From: Scybalousia_A sp964542225
GTDB lineage: Bacteria > Bacteroidota > Bacteroidia > Bacteroidales > P3
Reading direction: 5' to 3'
DNA length: 64,000 nucleotides
Assembly (NCBI GenBank): GCA_964542225.1
Contig: CAZITO010000004.1
Location: 1 to 64,000, forward strand
The translations under genes and the position numbers were made by a program. Numbering within the stretch: the first letter of the stretch is position 1; the number at the start of each line of letters is the position of its first letter. The notes beneath the pieces are model-generated. The model made no database searches. It saw nothing but the letters and a program-made list of their open reading frames with translations, and was not told the origin of the DNA. This document shows positions 1-6,825 of the stretch, piece after piece.

Positions 1-118
1 GTTATGAGCGGTGCTTGTTAAAAATGGCAAAGCCGAATAAGAAAAGTCTTTATTTGAGATAAAAAAGAACATTATGTAATTTTTTTTATTTGGGATAATC
101 TTATTCATATTAATTTCA

Positions 119-156
119 GGGATACTCTAAAAAAGGAGAGTATCCCTTTGCTTTTT
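119..156 (+). terminator. Intrinsic terminator of a gene upstream of the window
   Basis: A perfect 10-bp inverted repeat (GGGATACTCT at 119-128 with AGAGTATCCC at 137-146) is followed by a T-rich run. It probably ends a plus-strand gene lying before the window. A possible last reading frame stops at position 21. The stretch 27-36 also carries the GGCAAAGCC word found in the dispersed repeats. Confidence 0.7.
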
Positions 157-196
157 TCTGCTTATGATAACGAATAAAATAGAAAGTGTCTGTGAT

Positions 197-889
197 TTAT
201 TTTCGTTTTAAACTTTTTAAATATTCCTTCTGCTCATTGCTAATGCGAAAACTTTCTATTGCTTTTTGTATACTACGATTGTGTGTCCATTTATCCAAAA
301 CAGGGCTTTGTAAAATACCAATACTTTGTTGATAATTTTTTGCCAATGCAGTGGCAATATACCATGCTTGCATCATTTTTACATAATACTCTTCTCTTTT
401 TATGGAAACGACTTTTAAAAGATACTCTTCCTTAAAGTCTTCCGCCAAAAAATATTTCATTAACAAACCTATGGCAAAACGAACACTGTATTCTCTCTGA
501 CTATCTATCCATTTGTATATAAAGGGCAGAAGTTTTTCCTTGTTTTTCTTAAAACACTTTGGCGCAAACATATCACACGTAGCCCAATTATTTATAAAAG
601 GCAAAAATCTTTCTGTTTCTCTTATACAAACGTCAAAATCCTTTATTTCAGATACAATTAAAATATGCAATTGATTTTCATCAAAATATTTGTGTGGCAG
701 ATTGTGTAGAAAAATATTTATAGATTCTTGTTTAAAAAATTGTTTTGCCAATTGACGCAAAAGATTAGTCCTTACTCCGATGATTTCGCTTTTTGCTATA
801 TTTGGTAGCAACTTTGATTGAAACTCTCTATAATTTTTATCTTGCAAAGTAAAAAGATATTCCTCTATTTGCTTTAATATCTCACTCAT
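197..889 (-). CDS. DNA alkylation repair protein, AlkD-like HEAT-repeat glycosylase
   Basis: A 230-residue all-helical protein of the AlkD/DNA alkylation repair family, which removes bulky or cationic alkylated bases without flipping them out. The family signature NNWATCDMF is visible around residues 100-108, with Trp102 and Asp106 in the places of the AlkD active-site Trp and Asp. A second aromatic-rich helix (QAWYIATA) follows near residue 175. Length is normal for the family. The gene is monocistronic and starts just behind a consensus promoter at 900-907. The family assignment is secure; the actual substrate is not known. Confidence 0.88.
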   Translation of the reverse strand: MSEILKQIEEYLFTLQDKNYREFQSKLLPNIAKSEIIGVRTNLLRQLAKQFFKQESINIFLHNLPHKYFDENQLHILIVSEIKDFDVCIRETERFLPFINNWATCDMFAPKCFKKNKEKLLPFIYKWIDSQREYSVRFAIGLLMKYFLAEDFKEEYLLKVVSIKREEYYVKMMQAWYIATALAKNYQQSIGILQSPVLDKWTHNRSIQKAIESFRISNEQKEYLKSLKRK

Positions 890-899
890 TTTTTTTGTG

Positions 900-907
900 C
901 AAAGGTA
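900..907 (-). promoter_or_regulatory. Bacteroidota -7 promoter element (TACCTTTG) for the AlkD-like gene
   Basis: Minus-strand TACCTTTG matches the TAnnTTTG -7 consensus of the Bacteroidota housekeeping sigma factor and lies 11 bases before the start codon, so the leader is very short. Confidence 0.7.
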
Positions 908-1001
908 ATACTTTAAGATTTTTTACAAAATATGGTTGATTGTAAAAATAAATGATACTATCTTTCGTTCTTCTGAAAACAACCATAAAGTTATAAATAA
1001 A

Positions 1002-1712
1002 ATGAAAGAAACAAATTTAAAAATCTTGACTACAAGCCTTTTTGCTATTGCAATAATTATCTTAGGATTGTTTATATATAAGGGACTGCAAACATTCGCC
1101 AATAAAGAAAGAATAGTAACCGTTAGAGGTTTGGCAGAAAGAATTGTGGAGGCAAATAGTGCCAACCTTTCTATAAAATACGCTGTGGGAGGAAATGAAA
1201 TGAGTGAAGTATTGAGGAAAATAGAGCAGTGTAATGATAAAATTGTAAAGTTTGTAAAATCAAAAGGATTGACGGAAAAAGAAATTTCCATTGGTGTTCC
1301 AAGCATAAAGGACAAGAAAAATCAAGCCTACAACGAAACATATATTACCCGTTATTATGCGACTGTGAAAATATCTCTTATGAGTGATAGAGTAAATGTT
1401 GTCAGAGATATAGAGGTAAGTCAATTTGACCTATACAAAGAGGGAATCAATTTGCTTTCTGAAAATGATTATTACGACTACGATGGTAATGAGGGATATA
1501 GTTTTACCAAACTCAACGATATCAAACCTCAAATGATACAAGAAAGTATCAAAAACGCAGAAAAAGCAGCCAACGAATTTGCTCAAGTCTCAAATGCAAA
1601 AATAAAAGGAATACAATCTGCTTATCAAGGTCAATTTGAAATAACTCCAACCGATGACCCTTTGAAAGTAAAAGTAAGAGTGGTTTCCACAATAAAATAT
1701 TTTGTGAAGTAG
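1002..1712 (+). CDS. SIMPL (DUF541) domain protein, membrane-anchored
   Basis: A 236-residue protein with one N-terminal membrane segment or uncleaved signal (about residues 8-26), followed by a SIMPL/DUF541 domain. The domain begins with the typical RIVTVRGLAER stretch and ends in the conserved beta strand KVRVRVVSTIKYF. SIMPL proteins are periplasmic or surface proteins of poorly defined role, some linked to oxidative stress. I chose the ATG at 1002 because an in-frame upstream TTG (936) would add 22 polar residues ahead of the membrane segment. The gene converges with rpsU and shares a two-way terminator with it. Confidence 0.8.
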   Translation: MKETNLKILTTSLFAIAIIILGLFIYKGLQTFANKERIVTVRGLAERIVEANSANLSIKYAVGGNEMSEVLRKIEQCNDKIVKFVKSKGLTEKEISIGVPSIKDKKNQAYNETYITRYYATVKISLMSDRVNVVRDIEVSQFDLYKEGINLLSENDYYDYDGNEGYSFTKLNDIKPQMIQESIKNAEKAANEFAQVSNAKIKGIQSAYQGQFEITPTDDPLKVKVRVVSTIKYFVK

Positions 1713-1750
1713 TCGGCTTTTACTTGACTGAGGTGTATAAAACTTTTAAC

Positions 1751-1785
1751 AAAAAAAGACTCGTTAAAACAACGAGTCTTTTTTT
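1751..1785. terminator. Bidirectional terminator between the SIMPL gene and rpsU
   Basis: AAGACTCGTT and AACGAGTCTT form a 10-bp stem with a 5-base loop, flanked by an A-run on one side and a T-run on the other, so it can end transcription from both directions. Confidence 0.85.
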
Positions 1786-1830
1786 TGATTATGAAAAAGA
1801 AAAAAATTCTTTCTAAGCAATCACAAATGA

Positions 1831-2028
1831 TTATTTATCCATTTCCATTTGTCTAAGATGCTGAACATATATGGCTTTAAGTTTGTTTTGACGAGCAATT
1901 ACTGATGGTTTTGTAAATTGTTTTCTCGCACGCAATTCTCTTACCACACCGGTTTTTTCAAATTTTCTCTTCAATTTTTTTAGCGCCTTTTCAATGTTCT
2001 CGCCTTCTTTAATAGGGACAATAATCAT
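1831..2028 (-). CDS. rpsU: 30S ribosomal protein S21
   Basis: A 65-residue basic protein with the S21 layout: an acidic N-terminal helix start (EGENIEKALKKLKRKFEKTG), then VVRELRARKQFTKPS and a basic tail. S21 joins the small subunit near the platform and the anti-Shine-Dalgarno end of 16S rRNA. In Bacteroidota, S21, S18 and S6 have been reported to mask that end, which fits the scarcity of Shine-Dalgarno sequences here. Its own promoter lies at 2086-2093, separate from the upstream thioesterase. Confidence 0.95.
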   Translation of the reverse strand: MIIVPIKEGENIEKALKKLKRKFEKTGVVRELRARKQFTKPSVIARQNKLKAIYVQHLRQMEMDK

Positions 2029-2085
2029 AATTTATACCTCTTTCTTTTTTAATTATTAATATTATGTTTAACTGTTTTCAAGTTG

Positions 2086-2093
2086 CAAAAGTA
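2086..2093 (-). promoter_or_regulatory. -7 promoter element (TACTTTTG) for rpsU
   Basis: Minus-strand TACTTTTG followed by CAAC matches the TAnnTTTG consensus. It lies 58 bases before the rpsU start, inside the gap after the thioesterase gene. Confidence 0.65.
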
Positions 2094-2109
2094 TAACATT
2101 TTGCTATAT

Positions 2110-2529
2110 CTACAAAACTTTTTTTAATTTTTCTTCCAACCAAGCAGGACACCTTAAAGGTTTTCTCGTATCTTTATTCACAAAACACAACTCATTCCAG
2201 CCCTCACATAAAAGAATTTCTTTGTCCTCTATTTGTTTTATTACCTTATAATCAAAGTGTATTTTTGCTTGAGGAAGTGCTTTAAGTGTGGTGCGTATGG
2301 TTATGTAATCATCATAAAGTGCAGGAGTGTGATAGTGTGCATACTGTTCTATTAACGGCATCATTATTCCATGTTTCTCTACTTCGTCATAACTTATGCC
2401 TATGCTTCTCATTGTTTCCTCTCTGCCTATCTCAAAGTAACGAAAATAATTACTATTATGTACATAGCCCATTTTATCGGTTTCGTAATACTTCACCCTA
2501 TGAAAAAAATCAAAAACGTACCCCTGCAT
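2110..2529 (-). CDS. Acyl-CoA thioesterase, YbgC / 4-hydroxybenzoyl-CoA thioesterase family (hot-dog fold)
   Basis: A 139-residue hot-dog thioesterase. Near the N-terminus it has the family motif ETDKMGYVHNSNYFRYFE, with the catalytic Asp at residue 18 and the conserved His at 24. The rest matches the single hot-dog domain in length. Such enzymes hydrolyse acyl-CoA or acyl-ACP; the chain specificity cannot be read from the sequence. It lies between rpmB and rpsU on the same strand, about 100 bases after rpmB with a hairpin in between, so it may be transcribed partly by read-through from the rpmB promoter. Confidence 0.85.
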   Translation of the reverse strand: MQGYVFDFFHRVKYYETDKMGYVHNSNYFRYFEIGREETMRSIGISYDEVEKHGIMMPLIEQYAHYHTPALYDDYITIRTTLKALPQAKIHFDYKVIKQIEDKEILLCEGWNELCFVNKDTRKPLRCPAWLEEKLKKVL

Positions 2530-2557
2530 AATATTATCTTTTTACACAAAACGAAAC

Positions 2558-2599
2558 AAGACTGCCAAAGTCCTTTTTATTGTACCTTTAAGCAGTCTT
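2558..2599 (-). terminator. Hairpin between rpmB and the thioesterase gene
   Basis: An 8-bp perfect inverted repeat, AAGACTGC / GCAGTCTT, with a 26-base loop. On the minus strand it is followed by a mixed T-rich run. It could be a weak terminator after rpmB, or an intercistronic stabiliser. Confidence 0.4.
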
Positions 2600-2628
2600 C
2601 TATAAATTATAAAAAAAGAATGATAATT

Positions 2629-2880
2629 TTAGCATATAGTTATATACTTCATATATCCTTTCTTTACAGCATTGTCTAAACAAGCACTTAATCCTTTTTT
2701 GTTGATAGTTCTCATTCCTTTGGCACTAACTTTAAGACTAACCCAAATACCTTCCTCTGGCAAGTAAAATTTCTTGTTTTGAAGGTTAGGATAGAATCTT
2801 CTTTTAGTCTTTATGTTTGAGTGAGAAACTCTATTGCCGTTCAATGCTCCTCTTCCTGTTATTTGGCAAACTCTTGACAT
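2629..2880 (-). CDS. rpmB: 50S ribosomal protein L28
   Basis: An 83-residue L28. It begins MSRVCQITGR (usual form SRVCQVTGK), has the conserved HSNIKTKRRFYPNLQ block and ends in the KGLSACLDNAVKKGY block. L28 is a late-assembling large-subunit protein near the E site. In many Bacteroidota rpmB is followed by rpmG (L33) and a DUF4295 gene; neither is here, so the cluster is split in this organism. A consensus promoter lies about 60 bases upstream. Confidence 0.95.
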   Translation of the reverse strand: MSRVCQITGRGALNGNRVSHSNIKTKRRFYPNLQNKKFYLPEEGIWVSLKVSAKGMRTINKKGLSACLDNAVKKGYMKYITIC

Positions 2881-2937
2881 ATCTCTATATATTTTAATGT
2901 TATTATCTACTCTGTTATTTTAACACTTTTGAGTTTG

Positions 2938-2968
2938 CAAAGTTACTACTCTTTTTTTTAATGGCAAA
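2938..2968 (-). promoter_or_regulatory. Promoter of rpmB (TTTG-N19-TAACTTTG)
   Basis: On the minus strand TTTG (2965-2968) and TAACTTTG (2938-2945) are separated by exactly 19 bases, the ideal Bacteroidota -33/-7 spacing. Confidence 0.8.
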
Positions 2969-3044
2969 ATTTTTTATGAAAATTATGTACATTCTCACAA
3001 TGTTAACGTAAGTTATACAGACTTATAACAACTTGGTGCAACCC

Positions 3045-3077
3045 TTTGCTAAGTTTTATAAAAAAGATATATCTTTG
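3045..3077 (+). promoter_or_regulatory. Promoter of the ThiF/MoeB-like gene (TTTG-N21-TATCTTTG)
   Basis: TTTG at 3045-3048 and TATCTTTG at 3070-3077. An in-frame start at 3046 would lie inside this promoter, which argues for the ATG at 3103. Confidence 0.7.
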
Positions 3078-3102
3078 CAAACTCAAAAATAAATATTGTG
3101 TT

Positions 3103-3834
3103 ATGCTAACAGAGGAAGAAATTGAAAGATATGTAAGGCAGTTGCAAATACCTTCTTTTGGTCAAATAGGACAGATAAAATTAAAGCAAGCAAAGGTTTT
3201 GGTTGTTGGTTTGGGGGGATTGGGAAGTGTGGCAAGTCTTTATTTGGTGGCGGCTGGAGTGGGCTGTGTGGGTATTATGGATAAGGACAAAGTTGCCTTA
3301 CATAATTTGCAACGTCAAATACTTTATAGAGAGGATGAAGAGGGAGAAAGCAAACTTATTTTGGCGGAGCATTCTTTACATAGGCTTAATTCCAATGTGA
3401 AAATTAATACCTATGAATGTTTTTTGGATAAAAACAATGCAGAGGAAATAATAAAACCCTATGATATTGTTTTGGACTGTACGGATAACTATGCTGCCCG
3501 TTATCTGATAAATGATATATGTGTTTGTTTGGGAAAGCCTTTTATTTATGGTTCGATAGGAGATACAAAAGGGCAACTCGCTGTATTTAACTACAAAGAT
3601 AATCCTGCCACATACAGAGACCTGTATCCAAAAGAGGAAATATTAAAACAACAAGGAAATATCAACAAAGGTGTACTTGGAGTTTTACCTTCGGTAATAG
3701 CATCTTTGCAAGTCAATGAAGCCATAAAAATGATAACAAACATAGGGCAGGTAATGAAAGATACTTTGTTTATGATAGATTTGCTTACATTGGAAACCAC
3801 AAAACTAAAAATCACTCCGAAGACTTCTAAGTAA
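3103..3834 (+). CDS. ThiF/MoeB/HesA-family adenylyltransferase (E1-like), zinc cysteines missing
   Basis: A 243-residue E1-like enzyme, the class that adenylates the C-terminal glycine of small sulfur carriers such as ThiS or MoaD. It opens with the family stretch EIERYVRQLQIPSFGQIGQ and has the nucleotide loop GLGGLGS near residue 38, LQRQILY, and DCTDNYAARYLIND near residue 127. The region that normally holds two CxxC zinc pairs reads NPATYRDLYPKEE, and no CxxC occurs at the C-terminus, so the structural zinc is absent. No ThiS/MoaD-type gene or other thiamine or molybdopterin gene is nearby, so the partner is unknown. Confidence 0.82.
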   Translation: MLTEEEIERYVRQLQIPSFGQIGQIKLKQAKVLVVGLGGLGSVASLYLVAAGVGCVGIMDKDKVALHNLQRQILYREDEEGESKLILAEHSLHRLNSNVKINTYECFLDKNNAEEIIKPYDIVLDCTDNYAARYLINDICVCLGKPFIYGSIGDTKGQLAVFNYKDNPATYRDLYPKEEILKQQGNINKGVLGVLPSVIASLQVNEAIKMITNIGQVMKDTLFMIDLLTLETTKLKITPKTSK

Positions 3835-4049
3835 ATTTGTATTCTGACTTATAGACAAAGCATCCTAAACAACACTGACTTGGTGCAAGAATTAAAAATT
3901 TAAAACTTTTGCAAACTTAATTTCCCTTATAAACAACAGACACGGGTTGTAACCTATCATACCCCATAATACCCTATGCCAACTTGTAAAAAAAGCAGAG
4001 GCTCAGCCTTTACCCAACTTATTGCTGACCTGTCATAACCTTCGCAAAC

Positions 4050-4529
4050 CCATAAGAAAAAAGTAACGGCTCAGTCCTTATAAAACACCCAACGGGTGCG
4101 GCTTTGCCCTACGAAAAACAGGCTGAGAAAGAGCCGAAAAATATTTTTTCGGAAAATTTAATTGATATACACTAAAAAGTCAAAAATAAGGGTGCTGCTA
4201 TTGATTATCAGTGAGTTAACTTTTTTGGAGGGGTCAAAATCGGGCAAAAATGGTCATTTTCAGCGTTTTCGAGCGGTTTTTTGAGGAAAAAATTTTTTCT
4301 TCGGCTGTTTCGCGAAAATGAAACGCCGATTCATTTCGACGAATCGGCGTTTCGATAAAATAAAACGCCGTTTCGTTTTTATTGATTATCAAGTAGTTAT
4401 AAGGATAAAAATTGGGAATTTTCTTATAGGGGTATTTCTCTATGCAAAGTTACGAAGATTCTACGACCTGACCAAACGCGTGCAAAAATTCATTTTGTAA
4501 CTTATTGATAATCAGTAAACCGATTTTCC
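4050..4529 (+). repeat. Dispersed ~480-bp repeat, copy A
   Basis: The 785-base gap after the ThiF-like gene holds no gene but contains this repeat, also present at 23557-24035 (inverted) and 50402-50849. Shared parts in order: an AGTAACGGCT block; CACCCAACGGGTG followed by GGCTTTGCC; a link with ACTAAAAAGTCAAAAATA; an inner module (4201-4516) bounded by TTGATTATCAGTGAGTTAAC and its inverted relative ending at 4516, with a third TTGATTATCA near 4382; two overlapping hairpins (CGCCGATTC 4324-4332 with GAATCGGCG 4341-4349, and CGGCGTTT 4345-4352 with AAACGCCG 4363-4370); and a minus-strand promoter at 4445-4476. There is no transposase, so if mobile it is non-autonomous. The bases before it (3835-4049) carry short motifs of the AACCTATGCCAAC family. 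Confidence 0.85.
4445..4476 (-). promoter_or_regulatory. Promoter inside repeat copy A (TTTG-N20-TAACTTTG)
   Basis: On the minus strand TTTG (4473-4476) and TAACTTTG (4445-4452) are 20 bases apart. The same arrangement is kept in copies B and C. It points towards the paired hairpins of the repeat, away from the adjacent S41 peptidase gene. Confidence 0.65.
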
Positions 4530-4619
4530 AAAATTTAAGCGTATTTTATACCTAATCTGCGTTGATAAAATATAATGCTTTTTGTTCTTGTTTGAAAAAA
4601 ATACTTTGTTTTGAATATG

Positions 4620-5927
4620 TTATTTTGTGGTTGAAGTTATTTTTTCCAATTCTTCCATGGAAAGTGCCTCTGTGGGGTCGTATATATCATAACGTATATC
4701 AGGTATGACCCCTTTTCCCTTTTCTTTTCCTATAAATCTGCCAAACATAGAAGAAAGAGTAACCCTGAACTTTGAATTTGGTAAAGTAACGGTTAAGGGG
4801 TCGGCATAAAAAGCCTTTATTTCTCCTTCTTCTCCTATAACTTTGCATTTTTTGTTATAGTGTTGTAAGAGCGAGGCAAAAATAACGGCGGCCGAGTAAG
4901 AATTGCGGGACTGAACCACAAAAACTTCACCCTCAAATTTAGGCACACAGTTTTTGGCATTGAAAGTATATTTTTTTTGTGTGTAATCACCATTGTCTCC
5001 TTGTCTTGTCAAATATTCAAATCGTTGATTATCTCTTTCTTTACTTGATTTTGCAGTCCAAGTGCCGACATAAATATTCTCTTTGCTGTTTATAAAAAAG
5101 CCTGCCAATAGACCTGTTAAATTTACCATACCTCCGCTGTTGTTTGTAATATCAACATAAAGGCGTTTTATGTTTTGTTTTTTAAGAGTTTGAAAATAAG
5201 AATATATACTGTCACTAAAAACCAATACATTGGAAGGTGCAAAGGTACCAATACGCATAATTGCAACACTTTTAAGAGAATCTGTTTGCAAATAAGTATT
5301 TGTTTGATTTTTGGATTTTTTGCCATGATTTACCCTTGCAAAGGAAGAAGTGTAAAGATTTCCTTCAGAGTCCTTATAAGCATACTCCACACTGTCCTCT
5401 ATCATATTGTATAAGCAGTAATATCTGACCATATTCAAAAAAGTAGGCTTATACATAGGCTCCACCATTGAATTTCTTTCAAAGAAAATACGCCTCACCT
5501 CTTCAATATTGTTATTTCCTACACTCACAAGGAGGTACTTCTCATTATCTTTTTTTATAAATACGCTGTCTCCCACTTGTTCAAATTTTGGAAAAATTAT
5601 TCTCCGTGACATTTTCTTTTGCATTTTTTGAGGAATATGTATGCTTGAATGCAAATCCAAATAAGCATTGAATCTTGTCATTTCAAGAAAGAATTCCTTC
5701 TTTGTCAAAGGCTGTGTAAGAGAGTTTTTTAGACTGTCTGTTTTTTGTTGCCACTGCTCTTGGGAAAGTATTAGAAAGGGATAGGGATGTATGTCTAAAA
5801 GTTTTTTATAAAAAAAATCTATATCCTCATGCATGTCTTTTACCTTTATTGTTTTTTCTGATTCTTGAGAAAATACAGGCAAAGACAACCACACACATAA
5901 AACAAAAAACAATATATATCTGCTCAT
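4620..5927 (-). CDS. Secreted S41-family serine peptidase (C-terminal-processing-peptidase-like)
   Basis: A 435-residue protein with a clear signal peptide (MSRYILFFVLCVWLSLPVFSQ). The C-terminal half has the S41 core: YVDITNNSGGM around residue 255, then the nucleophile region QSRNSYSAAVIFASLL near residue 340 with the likely catalytic Ser. I see no PDZ domain between the N-terminal part and the core, unlike classic Tsp/Prc proteases. The start at 5927 is preferred because an upstream in-frame ATG at 5951 overlaps the promoter. It probably acts in the periplasm or on the surface. Substrate unknown. Confidence 0.8.
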   Translation of the reverse strand: MSRYILFFVLCVWLSLPVFSQESEKTIKVKDMHEDIDFFYKKLLDIHPYPFLILSQEQWQQKTDSLKNSLTQPLTKKEFFLEMTRFNAYLDLHSSIHIPQKMQKKMSRRIIFPKFEQVGDSVFIKKDNEKYLLVSVGNNNIEEVRRIFFERNSMVEPMYKPTFLNMVRYYCLYNMIEDSVEYAYKDSEGNLYTSSFARVNHGKKSKNQTNTYLQTDSLKSVAIMRIGTFAPSNVLVFSDSIYSYFQTLKKQNIKRLYVDITNNSGGMVNLTGLLAGFFINSKENIYVGTWTAKSSKERDNQRFEYLTRQGDNGDYTQKKYTFNAKNCVPKFEGEVFVVQSRNSYSAAVIFASLLQHYNKKCKVIGEEGEIKAFYADPLTVTLPNSKFRVTLSSMFGRFIGKEKGKGVIPDIRYDIYDPTEALSMEELEKITSTTK

Positions 5928-5948
5928 AAATACTCTTTTAAATTTGTG

Positions 5949-5956
5949 CAAAGATA
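5949..5956 (-). promoter_or_regulatory. -7 promoter element (TATCTTTG) for the S41 peptidase gene
   Basis: Minus-strand TATCTTTG followed by CAC lies 21 bases before the chosen ATG at 5927. No good -33 element is visible at the usual distance. Confidence 0.6.
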
Positions 5957-6031
5957 GAATATTTCACATAATATAACGGTGATGACAAGACAAATAAAAA
6001 CAAACTGAATAACAAAAAATGCAAAAAAATA

Positions 6032-6061
6032 TTGTTTATCTAATAAATTTGACTAACTTTG
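6032..6061 (+). promoter_or_regulatory. Promoter of the rpmI-rplT-rplS operon
   Basis: A TTG at 6032-6034 and TAACTTTG at 6054-6061, 19 bases apart, followed by a 71-base A-rich leader to rpmI. No infC or thrS gene precedes it. Confidence 0.75.
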
Positions 6062-6132
6062 CAAAAATTTTTTTGGGAGCAAAAGAGTTTTTATAAAGAA
6101 TTATTATTAACAAACAAAAGACTTAAAAAGAG

Positions 6133-6327
6133 ATGCCAAAAATGAAAACCCGCTCTGCTGTAAAAAAGAGATTTACGGTTACAGCAACAGGGAAATTAAA
6201 GAGAAGACATGCTTATCATAGTCATATTTTGACTAAGAAGTCTAACAAGAGAAAGAGAAATCTTTGTTCTTTCACTACGGTTTCCGATGCAGATGCAAAG
6301 ATTATCAAAGAAATGCTTGTCAGATAA
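6133..6327 (+). CDS. rpmI: 50S ribosomal protein L35
   Basis: A 64-residue very basic protein that begins MPKMKTRSAVKKRF and has the conserved KLKRRHAYHSHILTKKS block, both hallmarks of L35. It is first in an operon with rplT and rplS. The usual partner infC (IF3) is not upstream; a separate promoter directly precedes rpmI. Confidence 0.96.
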   Translation: MPKMKTRSAVKKRFTVTATGKLKRRHAYHSHILTKKSNKRKRNLCSFTTVSDADAKIIKEMLVR

Positions 6328-6374
6328 GAAAAGTTAAATGTTTTCAAAAAGAGTTAAAAAAAAATAATTAACCA

Positions 6375-6424
6375 TTGTATCAGTTATTAAGTACCTAATA
6401 AAACTAAAAAGGACACTGATACAA
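6375..6424 (+). promoter_or_regulatory. Extended hairpin between rpmI and rplT, possible L20 control element
   Basis: TTGTATCAGT (6375-6384) pairs perfectly with ACTGATACAA (6415-6424). Inside the 30-base loop a second stem (TTATTA with TAATAA around AGTACC) stacks directly on the first. The element ends 18 bases before the rplT start and lacks a terminator T-run. L20 is known to repress its own operon by binding mRNA in E. coli and Bacillus; a similar role here is inference. Confidence 0.5.
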
Positions 6425-6442
6425 AAAAAAGAAAAAGAGAAA

Positions 6443-6790
6443 ATGCCAAGAAGTGTAAATGCTGTTGCTTCAAGACAGCGAAGAAAGAAAATCCTTAACC
6501 GTACCAAAGGTTATTGGGGAAGAGGTAAGAATGTTTGGACCGTTGCAAAAAACAAATGGGAAAAAGGTCAAACCTATGCTTACAGAGATAGAAAAGTTAA
6601 AAAGAGAGAATTTCGTGCTTTGTGGATTAACAGAATAAATGCCGCTTGCAGAATGAACGACATATCTTATTCTGTATTTATGGGCTTGTTGCACAAAAAC
6701 AACATAGACCTTAATCGTAAGGTTTTGGCTGACCTTGCAATGAACAATCCGGAGGCTTTCACTGCAGTGGTAAAAGCAGTTAAGAAATAA
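6443..6790 (+). CDS. rplT: 50S ribosomal protein L20
   Basis: A 115-residue L20 with MPRSVNAVASRQRRKKILNR at the start, GYWGRGKNVWTVAKN, and the C-terminal domain ending in VVKAVKK. L20 nucleates assembly of 23S domain I and II. It lies 115 bases after rpmI, with the paired leader element in the gap, and 35 bases before rplS. Confidence 0.97.
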   Translation: MPRSVNAVASRQRRKKILNRTKGYWGRGKNVWTVAKNKWEKGQTYAYRDRKVKKREFRALWINRINAACRMNDISYSVFMGLLHKNNIDLNRKVLADLAMNNPEAFTAVVKAVKK

Positions 6791-6825
6791 AATGTTTAAC
6801 CGTTAAAAAAGAGGGATTACATAAG

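Noticed and set aside
936..1001. TTG start giving 22 extra residues to the SIMPL protein
   Set aside because: The extra residues are polar and would precede the membrane segment; ATG 1002 gives a normal N-terminus.
4318..4500. A 60-62 codon open frame found in all three repeat copies (also 23583-23771 minus and 50640-50822)
   Set aside because: Between copies A and C seven codon differences change the amino acid and only two are silent, so protein sequence is not under selection. The frame runs antisense to the internal promoter and over the hairpins, whose pairing better explains the conservation.
3835..4530. CRISPR array, insertion sequence with transposase, or integrated element
   Set aside because: The repeats are single, long and far apart rather than short regularly spaced ones, and no transposase, integrase or cas gene occurs anywhere in the window.
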